Of a DNA stretch of 64,000 bases, positions 31,601 to 42,720 are shown piece by piece. Every line of letters begins with the position of its first letter. Position 1 is the stretch's first letter. The translations under genes and the position numbers were made by a program. This stretch comes from Tetraselmis striata (Eukaryota; Chlorophyta; Chlorodendrophyceae; Chlorodendrales; Chlorodendraceae). The notes under the pieces were generated by a model. The model was not told the origin of the DNA. It searched no databases and saw only the letters and a list, made by a program, of their open reading frames with translations. The stretch covers positions 40,666 through 104,665 of the forward strand of contig VCJN01001792.1 of the NCBI GenBank assembly GCA_006384855.1, written 5' to 3'.

Positions 31601-34600
31601 CGCCATGGAGCCTGACCTCCAACTTCGTGGAGGCGGTGCGGGAGGGGCGCGGCCAGTTGGCGCTGATCGGAGTGGGCGACCCTACGGGCCGGGGCTACGG
31701 CTACTCCTTCACCAAGGAGGTCCGCAAGCAGACGGACCCCACCCAGCTGAACGTCCCCCGCCGCGATGCGGGCACCATCACAGGTTTTGCGCCCCCCCCC
31801 CCCCTCCTACCCAAACTCCCCTTAGCCGCTACATGCCCGGGCGCATGTGCACGCAGCGATGCTGCAACTCACTCAGCGCTCACATCGGGTGCCTCCGTGT
31901 GGCCAGGCACCAGCTCCGACCTACGCCGCCTCAAGATGCACGAGGCGGAGGCGATCCTCATGAACCTGGGGATGACCAAGGAGGAGATCAAGGGGCGAGG
32001 GCGCTGGGAGCTCATTGGCCTCGTCCGAGACCTGTCCAGTGCCGCGGCGCAGGACGGCGGTCAGGTGTCCCCCCCCCCCCCCCCCGCCCAACCAAAAAAA
32101 AATAAAAAAAATAAACAATTTACAAGTGCGCATGCGCCTTTCGATGCCCGTGGTGCATTTACTGGCCATCAGTGTGCCCTCCCCGCGGCACTTGTGATAC
32201 CTTAACCCGCTGCATTGTGGATGTTGACATTGTCGCCCCTATGCCAAGCCAAGCCACAAACGGGGCAAGGCTCAAGTACCCCGTCATCCCTGGCGAGGAG
32301 TGATCCAAAAATGCGGGATGCGGGTGCCTTTGAGCTGGCAATGCTGCCATGTACACGCTGACGCGATGTGCGCATGGAGTGTGTCTGACGGGGCTGTCCC
32401 ATTATTAGTTCTGACGTGACAAAGTGGCCAGCGCCCCCCCCCCCCCCCCCCCCCGCCCGCCCCCCCTTCCCGACTTCGTGGCATCTGCTTCCCCAACGGC
32501 CGATCTCTTGAATGCGGGTCTCACCACAGATAACCACTGGTACTGACATCCCAACCACACTGCCCCTCCTCTGTTGCCGGCAGGTTGGTGCCCGCCTGAA
32601 CCGCTTCGCACGCGGCCAGCGCATCAGCACCAAGGAGGCCATGCAGCGGTACGAGGAGCAGGCGCAGGAGGTGTTTGAGAAGCAGATGGCGGCGCTCGCG
32701 GAGGCGCCCGTGGAGGAGGGCGGCGCGGAGGGCCCGGACGAGGGCGATGAGCTGGAGAACATGCTGGCGGGCGCGGACGACGATGATGACGACAATGGCA
32801 AGCAGAAGGGTGCGCTGCCCGGGGCCAGCCTGCGCCTGCCCCTTGGTACCCCGCACCGAAGGCAGTCGGCGTCCGGTGTTCCTGGGTGCGGCAGAGGGCG
32901 TGCCGCTGAAGGGGCGCTCCCCGTGCTGTGCGCCCGCAGAGCCCACCGCGGAGGACGACGCCGCGGCGCTGGCGCAGCTGCGCAAGGATGGCTTCCTGAA
33001 GAAGGCAGACGCCAACGACGAGCTGTCGGCCGACCAGCTGGCGGTGTTTGGCAGCGAGGACGAGACGTACCGCCCGCTGGACAAGCCGCTGCCGGGCTCG
33101 AGGCGCCTGCGCCGCACCATCACCGTGTCGTACAAGAACGGCAACAAGAGCACCAAGGAGATCATCTACAATGATCTGCAAAAGGTGCCGGATCCTCAGG
33201 CCGCGCCTGTGTCTTTTTCTCCCGCCGGGCAACGCCCTGAGTGGTCCGGCGGCTGTCTTTGCCACAGTGACCTCCGCTAGCTGACATGGACCGACGTTGA
33301 CCGTGGCAGGTGGAGTGGCTGCGCCCCTTGGGCATGAAGGACGGCAAGCGCAGCCAGGGCGGGAAGCGCCTCACGCTGGTTGAGAAGTCGGCGGCGCTGC
33401 GGGCGGAGGCGAACCGCGAGGACGCCCAGGCGCGCGCCGCCGCGGAGCGCGAGGCGGCGGCGGCGGCGGGGCGGGCGCGCCAGGACGCCGCGGCGAGCGG
33501 CAAGGTCAAGCTCAACAAGGTCAAGCTCAAGGCAACCGCGCCGCGGCCGCCGCCAGATGAGGCGCCGCCCCCGGCACCCCTGATCAAGCTGGTGGCCAAA
33601 AAGCCGGCGCAGCCGGCCAGTGCCCCAGACATGAAGTGAGCCCCCCCCCCCCCCCCCCCCCCCTCAACACAAACACACACATCACCACCGCCGCCGCCAC
33701 CGCCACCCCGCCCGTATCTGGGCCCCCGTGTGGCGTGACCGGCCATGCCAGCTCCGGCCCGAAATCAAACCGTGCCACAAAAGCTTCTATTGGCCGCGTC
33801 TCACACCGCGGAAGACGCCCTCTGTGCCGGGCGCGTGAGGGCTGGGTGTTGGTTGCGCTGAACAGGACGTGTTTGCATGGGCTGATCAGTTGAAGTGGCA
33901 ACACTGCATTGCGTGCTCCATTGCCATCGAACAGTGTATGCGGTTGTTCGATGGTTTACTACTCATGCCGCCATGAGACCTCGTGCATGGCGAATCTCCG
34001 CCCCTTTGCCCACATTGAGTGTACGCACGCCGTCTCGAGCAGTACGAAAGACTCCTGTGCTGCAGCAGGATGGTGGCTAGCAAGGGGTCCTACCATTAGC
34101 AGGCCCCCAATCCTGACTGCGTGTGCTACTGCTACCCACCTCCCTCCCCCCCCCCCCCCCCCCCCCCCCCCCGGCCCTCCGCTCCCTGTCGCTGTGGCAT
34201 GCCAGCATCCAGCGCTGCGGCGCGTGCGGCAAGGTCGGCCACACCCGCAACTCGGCGTTTTGCCCTGCCAACCGGCCGGCGGAGGGGACGCTGCTGGGCG
34301 CGCCAGTCCCCGAGGCCGTCACGCCGCCGCCGCCCAAGGAGAGGAAGATCAAGATCAAGCAGAGCAGCGGCTCCAAGAAGCCCAAGCTCGCCGAGCTGGC
34401 GCAACAAGAGCCACCGACGATGCCCACCCCGATCTCCCCGGAAAGCACCCCAACCACAAAGGTCCGCCGCCGCCATCGCAGTGGACTGCCTTGCAAGCCC
34501 CCCTCCCCTCACTCCCCTGTCCATCCGCCGCCAGGCGCCTGTCTAACGGGCTGCCGGCGATTTGGCTGCCCCAGGTGGTTCTGAAGAGGTTTTCGGCGAC

Positions 34601-37600
34601 GCCACCGTCTGCCTCGCCAAAGCCGCCAAAGCCGCCAAAGGTGCACTCAGCGCCTCCTCTCCCCACTCGCTCATGCCTGCTCAAGCCATCCGCCATGCCA
34701 GCTGTGCTCAGCTATCACGACCCACCATCACATCACAGCCGCTCCGAACCGTCTCTGACCCGCTCCCCCCTTTCTGCCGCCCGCGTGACTTGTGACGCCG
34801 CGCCAGACCAAGAGGAAGCTCTCCGACCAGATGGAGAGCGTGTCGGACGGCGCACCACCCGCAAAGAAGCCGGCCACAGTGTACCTGGCCCCGCCAGTAG
34901 CGCCAGCAGTGCCCATTGCAGCGCCATCTCAGCGCACGCCGCTCCCCAAGCCCAAGCCCAAGCTCAGCAGCAGCGGCAGCAGCGGCAGCAAGAAGGGGGC
35001 GCCGGGCGCGGGTGGCAAGGCGCCCAAGGCGCCCGGCAAGACGGCAGGAAGTAAGCTCGCGCCGTCGCCGCCCATTGTCGCGCCACGCTCCAAGGGCGCA
35101 GCGCCAGCGGGGCGCTCCACTCCTACGACGGCAGCGGCGGCGGCGCCACAGCCGCGTGCGCCCGCAGCCGTCACGCCGGAGCAGAAGGCGGCGCTGTGCC
35201 GCACGCTGAAGAAGGTGCTGGACATGGTGGCCGCGGTGCCCGCATACGTGCACTTCAAGGTGCGCCCCGCGAGACAGGCGACCCGGCGGCGTGCAGGGCG
35301 CAGCACGAGTGATCACAAGCCGGCTAATGCACTGACACGCCACTGCTGATTCCGCCGAGTCCCAAGTCGTGTCGTTATCAAGCAGAGAACCCTGCATGTT
35401 TTATTGTTGTCTACCAGGGAAGGCTGCAATTAATGCTGTTGTCAAACCTCAATGATTGGCGTCCTTACCCCGGTGACCCTTGCAAAGAGCGGCATTCTCT
35501 GGGTATACTTAAATACATGTATATATATACAAATGTGAGTAAATAAGATAATTATTATAGATAAATTTGTGTAAGTAAAAACATAAATGCATATATGGAT
35601 GGATTTATGTGTATATGCACTTTTCAGCACCATATGAGGCCGTCTGTGTCTCAAAGCTAACGCCCCGTCCCCGCATGAAGTCACGTAGCATTGCGCGGCG
35701 TCTTGCCCTGCTGGATGTAAAGTGACGCCTCCTCGTGCCCCTTCTCCGCAGAAACCGGTTACGAAGAAGTTTGTGCCGGACTACGACCAGTTCGTAAAAG
35801 ATCAGATGCACTTCCAGCGGATCGCCAACAAGCTGCGCGCCGGCAGCTACGCATCCGCTGCTGCCTTCCTGGCCGACGTGAAGAAGATCCACGCCAACGC
35901 GCTCCTGTACAACACGCCCGGCAACGGCAAGTTTGGGCTGGCGAGTAAGTTCCGGCCCGGCCTGCTCTACTGCGGTGTCACTGTCCCGCGAGAGAGGGGC
36001 CGCCTGCGTGTGTCGGCTTGGCCAGTGCCGGGGCCTCATGACATGCCTGTCTTTAGGCAACTGCCAGATAGGCTGCCCGTATTCTGTCAGTGGGGATGAT
36101 CCCGCCGCCTCCGGAAGTAGCACAGTCACATCAGCCCAGCACCCCTGGTACTTGGAGACTATTTCGGGTATCCTTATATGTACCAGCGCGAAGGTGGCAA
36201 AAAACTTCTAAACGGCGGTGCGTGGCCATATTTTGCAGCGTTTCTGGCGTTTTTCTATTATTCTATTGTGCTATCATTACACTGTCTTATTAATCGCTGT
36301 TATTGCCGAAGTTCCAACGTAATAGATTGTTTAGACGCGGTCAATCCTTCACGTCTAGTCGTAAATTTGATATTTCACGGGGCGTTTGTATATATATATG
36401 TAAAAAAATACATGTGTATTTATATATATAATACATGTGTGTGTGTGTGACCAGCCGCAGTTTATGCAATCCTTACTTGTACCAGTATCCATACGCGTCT
36501 TTCGCGCGTTTCGTTATTATACTGTATTATACTGCAATAGCCCAACGCGAATCCCCTATTGTATTGTAATTGTACTATCACGTTCGTTCGCCACATCCGC
36601 GAACGAACCACAAGATGCCTTTGTGGTCAGACGAGTACCATGTTATGTCGTTCGCTTCGTATGCGGTTGGCTCAGTGTTCGATTCCCGGCGGCGGTGATG
36701 GTTATAAACCTCACTGCTATCTCCGCCCCGGGTTTCGGATATCTGTGTCCATGCCGGGTGCGGGGTTGGCGGTGCGGGGGCTTGGCAGGTAAGTGCCGTT
36801 GTACTTACCTGCTTACTTCACTCGCCTAATGTCCGAACGATATAACGTGAACTATCACGTTCGTTCGCCACATCCGCGAAAGATGCCTATTCCCCTACCT
36901 CTTGGGTTGAGCGGAGGAAAAGGAGAGCCGCGTCCGAAATCCCTTGGAATACGTGAGAATCGATACCGGTCGCAATACGGTTTTATCACGGATTTTTAGG
37001 CGTCCGTCCTCCGTCCGTCCTCCGTCCGTCCTCCGTCCTCGTGTGCTGCGTCTTCGTGAATGAACCGTCATACGTTCGATCTTTGCTCGTTTGATTTCTA
37101 GGCACTCCTCCGTGTTCGGTAAGATTCTGAATGGATGCGCGTGTATTCTAGCCCAGGCACGTCATATATTCGTCTAAAACGCCAAAATAACGCGGTACCG
37201 CAGCGCGTTTTTATTGCCGAATCAGCAAGCGAGACTATTCAGCGACTATTCCTTACCTATACGGTAGTCCAAGTATGATGCTGTAAAAAGGGGTCGCCGC
37301 GGTGCGGGGGCAGTCCGCCGACCCGGGGCCCGGCGTCCGTCGACGGACGGGCGACGGTCGAACGACGGCGTCCGGCGTCCGGTGCCGGTACAGGCGGCGG
37401 GCGTGGCGATTCGCGCCGTGCCCGCCCCGTAGACCTGACGACCGGCCCGACCTGCGCGGCCTCGTGCGGGATGCGGGCCGCCTGTAGGCGGCTTGTACTG
37501 TATTGCTGATCTTGTATAGTGCTGTTTTTTTTTTTTTTTTTTTTGGGTAATACAACTTTTAGCGGTGGGTTGGGTACCGGCCTTTTTGTAATGCACACCA

Positions 37601-38859
37601 GTAGTCAGCGGCCCACTTTTACGCGGCTTGCAGATTTAATCTGTTTTACAAAATAATACGTCTCTTTTGAATCCCTTGTCCGCTCGGTAGAGCGGTCGTC
37701 TCGTGTGCGAGAGGTACCGGGTTCGATTCCTGGCCGATGTATTTCGGCAATATCGGCCCGGCGTGTCCCGGGTTTACTCGGTTGATGCATTAGCCCTTCG
37801 GGGTTCGAATGAGGCAATGGTCCATGGGCTATGCCAGACCTACGACTGCAGTTGGCGCACGAGGTCAAGTGCTGGGGCGGCTTCGGCCGATGTCCCGGGG
37901 CGAACTTTACGTCTCTTTTAGAAAAATAAATTACTGACAAATCTAACGCTAAAAGCATTTTATTACCCGGAAACAACTGTATTACAAGATCAACACGACA
38001 AGCCGGCTAAAAGCGGCCCGCATCCCGCACGGCCGCACCACGCTCAACCCAAGAGGTAGGGGCACCTCCACAAATCCCCGGCGCGAAGCGCCGCTTAGTC
38101 GTAATTGTAGTCGTATTTGTTGCCTCAGTAGTGTGGCATTTTCCTGCAGTCCGATATACAACTCGTTAATGTAATTTTATAGCTAAGCATCGGTACGCCT
38201 TTTGTGTCGCTATCTAAATCAAAACAACGCACGTACCATTCACCTTTTATCGGGCAATACAAACTCAAACGATGTACTCGGTGCTTTCTGAAATCAATTC
38301 GCAATACGGCTGAGATGTATCTGTCAGTTTTTTTCCAAAGAAATCCAAATTATCAACAGCGATCGATTTCTAATTGCCGAACTTCCGTCCGTATAGACTG
38401 GCTAATAAGAATCCGCGGCTCCCTTGCTGGGCCTGGCGCTTGACTGTCCGCGGTGTTGGTGTGGCTGTCCTTTTCTTCCATGCCCTGCTGATCGTGGTTG
38501 TTCTGTCGGCTGTGCGCACGCATGCAGCGCTGCCGGACATAGCCCAGGAGCTGGTGGACAAGGTGAAGCAGCAGCTGCAGCTCCGGAGCGCCGAGATTCA
38601 GGCGGCGCTGTCCGGCAGCGACACCGCCGCCGACAATGGCAGCGCCACACCGGGCGGCGCGCTCCCGAACCAGGAGGCCTGGATCGAGTGCGATGTGTGC
38701 AAAAAGTGGCGCAACGTGAGCCCCGCCATCTATGCGCAGTATGAGAACACGCGCTTCGAGTGCTCCCTGGACATCGACCGCCCCGAGGTTTTCCGCTCGT
38801 GCGAGGTGGAGGATGACTGGGCGAGATACGAGCGAACTGTGGGTGCACCGCCCATGTAG
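23313..38859 (+). CDS. TAF1: TFIID subunit TAF1 with bromodomain and C-terminal CW zinc finger, 25 exons, 1952 aa
   Basis: Exons: 23313-23423, 23964-24029, 24138-24322, 24457-24560, 25006-25187, 25393-25486, 26244-27101, 27260-27351, 27535-27687, 28314-28862, 29120-29356, 29667-29819, 29971-30177, 30470-30667, 31193-31420, 31597-31783, 31907-32064, 32584-32809, 32940-33184, 33310-33635, 34206-34461, 34575-34640, 34807-35259, 35752-35944, 38528-38859 (5859 nt, all phases join). Largest TFIID subunit, the nuclear scaffold for promoter recognition. The N-terminus VGFLFGNVDENLQLEDD matches TAF1. The conserved core includes ELAHFHRPRA, LLEYMEEHPLLLSNPGMG, SPFLGELQPG, STDFLMVRLPSG, ITPWSLTSNFVEAV, TSSDLRRLKMHEAEAIL and RRTITVSYKNG. 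Residues ~702-800 resemble the ubiquitin-like insert of plant TAF1. The zinc knuckle CGACGKVGHTRNSAFC is at ~1524, the bromodomain at ~1750-1870 (Asn in LLYN). A CW finger follows: WIECDVCKKWRNVS ... FECSLD ... RSCEVEDDW. Exons 9 and 15 end at GC donors. Confidence 0.92.
25631..25696. repeat. (GT)33 microsatellite in TAF1 intron 6
   Basis: 66 nt of pure GT repeat inside intron 25487-26243. The same intron has a C tract at about 26151-26170. Confidence 0.95.
36578..36883. repeat. Direct repeat pair in TAF1 intron 24
   Basis: ACTATCACGTTCGTTCGCCA plus CATCCGCGAA occurs at about 36576-36605 and again at about 36852-36882. Between them is TGTTCGATTCCCGG (near 36676), which resembles a Pol III B box. 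Possibly the ends of another small insertion, not resolved. Confidence 0.45.
37669..37907 (+). mobile_element. tRNA-derived SINE, copy 1 (inside the TAF1 bromodomain intron)
   Basis: About 239 bp bounded by a perfect 12-bp target-site duplication, TACGTCTCTTTT, at 37657-37668 and 37908-37919. The head is tRNA-like: a D-arm stem (GCTCGGTAGAGC, box A region), an anticodon stem-loop best read as Thr-CGT (loop CTCGTGT) and a T arm with an exact B box, GGTTCGATTCC. The acceptor stem does not pair, so it is not a working tRNA. The body continues to GTCCCGGGGCGAACTT. The same unit occurs inverted at 60692-60937. Transcription by RNA polymerase III and LINE-driven retroposition are inferred from the family type. 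It lies in the 2.6-kb intron that splits the TAF1 bromodomain. Confidence 0.85.
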
Positions 38860-38962
38860 GCGGTGGGCAAGAGGCAGCCAGGTACCCCATCAGGTACCGA
38901 TCGGGTGTTTCTGGAGTGGTCGGGGCCGGAACTCGCGACGAGCTCTGGCGCAAGCCTGACAG

Positions 38963-38979
38963 TGTAACATACCATGTAA
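38963..38979 (+). terminator. TAF1: Two TGTAA poly(A) signals after TAF1
   Basis: TGTAA at 38963-38967 and 38975-38979, 104-116 nt past the TAG stop. Confidence 0.55.
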
Positions 38980-39443
38980 ATGGGACATACGTAGCACACC
39001 CGCTAGTCGTTGCCAGCGGACACATGTGATTGCCTGTGGTTGATATTGGCTAGGCAGGGGGGTACCACATGTGCAGTCGGATTGGTGTAACGAATGCGAC
39101 CTTGTTGGTGAAATGGGTCGTCACATAGTGGGTCTACCTGCAGCAAGTGTGTCCGATGCCGAGTTGCTTTTGAAAGGCAGCGGATGAGTGCGATGGCAGG
39201 CCAGCTGGAGAGCCAACTTCACAAGATGATGAGCAACCTGCAAGAATGAAGCGCCGACATGTAAGCATTGTACCGGCAGCCTACCGTATGGTATCGTGCT
39301 GTGCACGGGGTAGCGCAAACACACAATAGCGGAGAGGTACTGGTGGCCAGATAATTACCACGCGCGCTATGTGCAATCCAGCAGTAGTTACTGCCTTTTT
39401 TGTAATTCACACTCTAGTATCCATCTGACCAGTGTCCATATTG
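38980..39443. other. No gene seen
   Basis: Intergenic. Contains another 'TTTTTTGTAATTCACAC' motif at about 39395, only 50 bp before a LINE tail. Confidence 0.4.
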
Positions 39444-39495
39444 CCTTTTCGGGTGATTTCCTGATCGCCTTTTGCAGTTAGCTCATGTAAATAAT
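39444..39495 (+). repeat. LINE 3'-tail repeat, copy 3
   Basis: Plus strand: TTTTCGGGTGATTTCC, GATCGCCTTTTGCAG, then TAGCTCATGTAAATAA. It includes TGTAA. No coding part of the LINE is seen upstream. Confidence 0.6.
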
Positions 39496-40555
39496 AATCC
39501 ATCTAACACTGGTATTGCCCGTCGTTTACGCTCACTTAAAGTACATGAAACCCATGTACGACGACAGCGAGGCCGATCCTGCCCCCCGCTGAAGTCCAAA
39601 TTATTACTGGGTCAGGAATCCATGCTCACCATAATTAAATTTGCGACAGGCACTGGCTTCACTTGGGTCAGGCCCAGTCTTTGAGCGCCTCCCTAGGACG
39701 TCCCGTCCGCCACACCAGTCTGCCTCTGTATGTACGCAAATACACATCGAGCAGGTAGGAGCAGCAGCGTATGCAATAGATCTTGCCAAACTATATATAT
39801 AAGCGGAAGTATATTTTAACATATATATAACTACATTTATGTATATTTCTATACATATCGGACATCGTGGCATAAATGTTGCTCCTGCTTGCAGCCGCTG
39901 CTCTGCTGCGGGGCGTATATATGATGCCTACTTAGCCTCGATATCTATATCCTACATATTCGCAGACCTGCGCCCTTGGTCTTGCTTGAGCATGCACTCA
40001 CACGCGCGGTTGGTTTGCGCTCGAGATGTCTTCAATGGAGCACCTATGCCTTTCACCTCCACCTTTGGCGCGCCCTTTTGGGGGCGCACCTGGTGGGCTT
40101 TCCGGCTTCACCAGTGTTCCTCCAAATCTTCTTGCCCCTTAGTGATTACCAAGAGAGGGGGGGGTACATTGTATCCTTATTTTGCATGCATACAAACATG
40201 TATAGGCAATATCTTTGTATGCGGTCATCCCTAAACTTGCCTATCTTTATGGGCAGCCGTATATGCGCACATACATCTTACCCATATGCATACGTATATG
40301 TTCTCGCACATGCACATCCACCCGCCCACATATGTCTCTTGCTTCCGTCGCAGACTGTCTTTCTTGCAACCTTGTCCCCCTACTCCGGTGTACGTGTAGT
40401 GAAGCCTTCAGTCTCGCATGCGAACGCTGTTGTATGGCAGCTTGCCCTTGCCTGGTCTTCCTTCCCATCTGCTGGCCACTCCGGACCACTCTTCGGCTAC
40501 TGCCACTTCTGCCTTGCAGAGCCTGCTGCACTACTGAGGCCCGTATTTGCAGTCG
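39496..40555. other. No intact gene; probable upstream part of a decayed recombinase element
   Basis: A plus-strand frame is open across 39976-40842, but its sequence changes to recombinase-like only after about 40560. AT-rich ATATATA stretches lie at 39790-39850. Confidence 0.35.
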
Positions 40556-40559
40556 GCTG

Positions 40560-41592
40560 GGCAGTTTATGCCTCATTCTCGCGGGAACGACACTTGGTCC
40601 CGTCGCGCCACTCTGCTGACAGAGTGGAACGACTGGTGTTCGCTGGCCCCGGACTCTACGGCCCGCTCTTCCCTTCAAGACTGCTCTCCTTTGACGGTCG
40701 TGGCCTTCCTGGAGTACTGGCGCTTGTCGCATGTGGGCAGGGCGCATGCATGCGCTTGGCCTTGCGGCCCTTGGCGTCCCGAGGCTCCAAGCGGCAACCT
40801 GTGCGAGCACGATACCGTGTTGCAGTATCTGCAGGGATATGAGCTACAGTGCTTCGCGTCTGCGGGCGCAACTCCTGGGGGTGCCCATGCCTTATGAGAC
40901 GTAGTTTTGAGCATGATATCGGATCTGCACCTCAGCATCGCTGCCACTTCGGGGCTACCTTGCGTGGTGCTGTGGCGCGACTTATGCATGTTCAACTACC
41001 TCTGGGAGACCGGCCAGCGCGGCAAGTAGTGCACCCGCCTGCTGCTGTCGGACTTCACCTTCTTGGACCTGCTGTGCACTCCGGCGTGTTCATACATCAC
41101 GGAGGATCAGCTCTTGGAAACCGCGCCTCACCCCATCATTGTCGAGTCTTCGCTCGGCACCAAGATCCGCAAGACTCGTCACCCAGGCGTGCTTCACTTG
41201 TGCTCCCCCTTCAATCCTGCTAGCGGCGAAGGCATGCTGCTGCCCCACTTGCGCGGGTACGCCTCAGCTGCCGGGGCGGCAGGTGTGTCCTTGGGCCCAT
41301 GGCTCTTCCCCGCCTTCTTGCAGGGGGGGGGGGGGGGGGGGGGGTTTCAAGGATTCTCCGCTGTCGTCTTCCACTCTGAACCGCCGCCTACAGTCCCGCC
41401 TGCAGGGAATGGGCATGTGGCACGGCGAGACAGGCCACAGCCTTCGCCGTGGTGCTACTCAGCTCGCTCAGCGTAATGGGCACAGCATCGAGGCAATTGC
41501 TTACAAGTGGCTGTGGGGTTCTACGCGGAGACCTTTCGCCTCTACCTCTACCCTTCACGCCACGTGAAGCGTCTGCGGGCGGTCTAGTCCCA
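40560..41592 (+). pseudogene. Broken tyrosine recombinase of a second family
   Basis: Fragments in shifting plus-strand frames follow tyrosine-recombinase order. Near 40580-40720 DTWSRRATLLTEWNDWC ... LTVVAFLEYWRLSHVGRA looks like the N-terminal core-binding domain. Near 41040-41220 SDFTFLDLLC ... TKIRKTRHPGVLHLCSP follows. Near 41380-41490 LNRRLQSRLQGMGMWHGETGHSLRRGATQLAQ carries the HxLRRG catalytic box, then IEAIAYKWLW. Stops, frameshifts and a G tract at 41325-41343 interrupt it. The sequence differs from the recombinase of the 3796-7016 family (HSLRRGATQ against HSLRKGAAS), so it is a separate lineage. The element's ends were not found. Confidence 0.6.
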
Positions 41593-42404
41593 CCACCAGA
41601 TAGGCCTTTACGGCCCAGTACTCGCGCCCTTTTCGCCCTTCTGGGAGGCGGCTGCCGGGGATGATAATAGGAATGCGGTTCCCCTACGCGTGCTTGCGCC
41701 ATGGCAGGTTGTAACCCGTTATTGGCAGTTCTTTCAGCAGCGACACCCCGGTCTTTTGGCCAGACCGGGGCGATAAGGATGCAGTTAACGTGCTCTGCCT
41801 TGACTTTGACAAGTACCTTGCCCATGATCCCGTACGGGCTATTGACGAAGGCAAACTTGCCTCTCGGCACGTGCGTGTGCCATGCCTAACGGACGCCATC
41901 TGCTCCGGCCGTGCCTCTGCACAGCTCAATAGAGTAGAAGATGCCCGCCTATGGTGTCCACGGTCCTGTCCAGACAATCTTCCCGCTGCATGGGCAACAA
42001 GGACGTCTTCTTCAGCTTGATGAACCAGCCCAGTGCTGACTTCACACAGAAAGTTATGATCATGTCTCGCTTGAGCTTGCGTTCTTTCTTTTGCCCTTGC
42101 AGCGGATCATTATGTACAACGTCACGTGGCTTCCCAGCAGCCGGAGCGGCTGCATCATGCACGTGCTGACCTCTATGAACTGCCGGCATGCCGGCCCGTA
42201 GCCGAAGGAGAGTGCAGACCAGATGTAGGCCGTGCCTTCGACTTGGGTCCGAGGAACGTGGCCAGGTGAGGTACTGCTAGGGCATTGTAACCGGACCTGC
42301 AATCCGACACCGCTATCCAGCTCTCCGGCTCAACAACTTCAGCACATCTGCAAGCTTCTCGCACTTCAAAGGATATACGGCGAGAAGAGATAAGGGGAAG
42401 GATA
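41593..42404. other. Unassigned, probably remainder of the recombinase element
   Basis: Plus-strand fragments such as VPLRVLAPWQVVTRYWQFFQQRHP and LCLDFDKYLAHDPVR look protein-like but lie in different frames and match no family I recognise. Confidence 0.3.
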
Positions 42405-42720
42405 TACTAAACGGCTCAACCGGTGAGTGATGGAAGGTGGAAGTGCTCGGAGCTACTTACAGTGGGTGCAGCGAGCCGGGCTCAAGCTGATGGAACTAAT
42501 GAAGTGAGCAAAATAGCTGCGCGGGCCGAGCCTATCAAGATGGGCGGGGCGCGCGCACTGGCGTGCTGATGCTAGCTAGTCATGTAATCTACGATATCTA
42601 CAGTACTAGTGTCTTGTCTTGCTCGGGTCGGATGTGAAGTCCGGACGCGCGGGCAGTAACGCCACATATATTGGTATCAGCAGATTGCCAGAAGGACCTG
42701 TCAGAGCACATACTCCAACA
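42405..42720 (-). repeat. 3' LTR of the copia element
   Basis: On the minus strand the pol remnant is followed by a purine tract (CAGGGGGGGC) and TGTTGGAGTATG, the standard copia LTR start, at 42720. The 42409-42520 part repeats at 9010-9120. The far end is uncertain because the two copies diverge after GTTTAG. No 5' LTR was found. Confidence 0.6.

Noticed and set aside
36660-36700. Second tRNA or SINE with B box TGTTCGATTCC
   Set aside because: Only the B box is seen; no A box at the right spacing and no target duplication beyond an unexplained direct repeat.
37680-37755. A working tRNA gene (Thr-CGT)
   Set aside because: D arm, anticodon arm and T arm can be drawn, but the acceptor arms do not pair and the unit continues into a body bounded by target duplications. 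The same applies at 60.9 kb. Called SINE instead.
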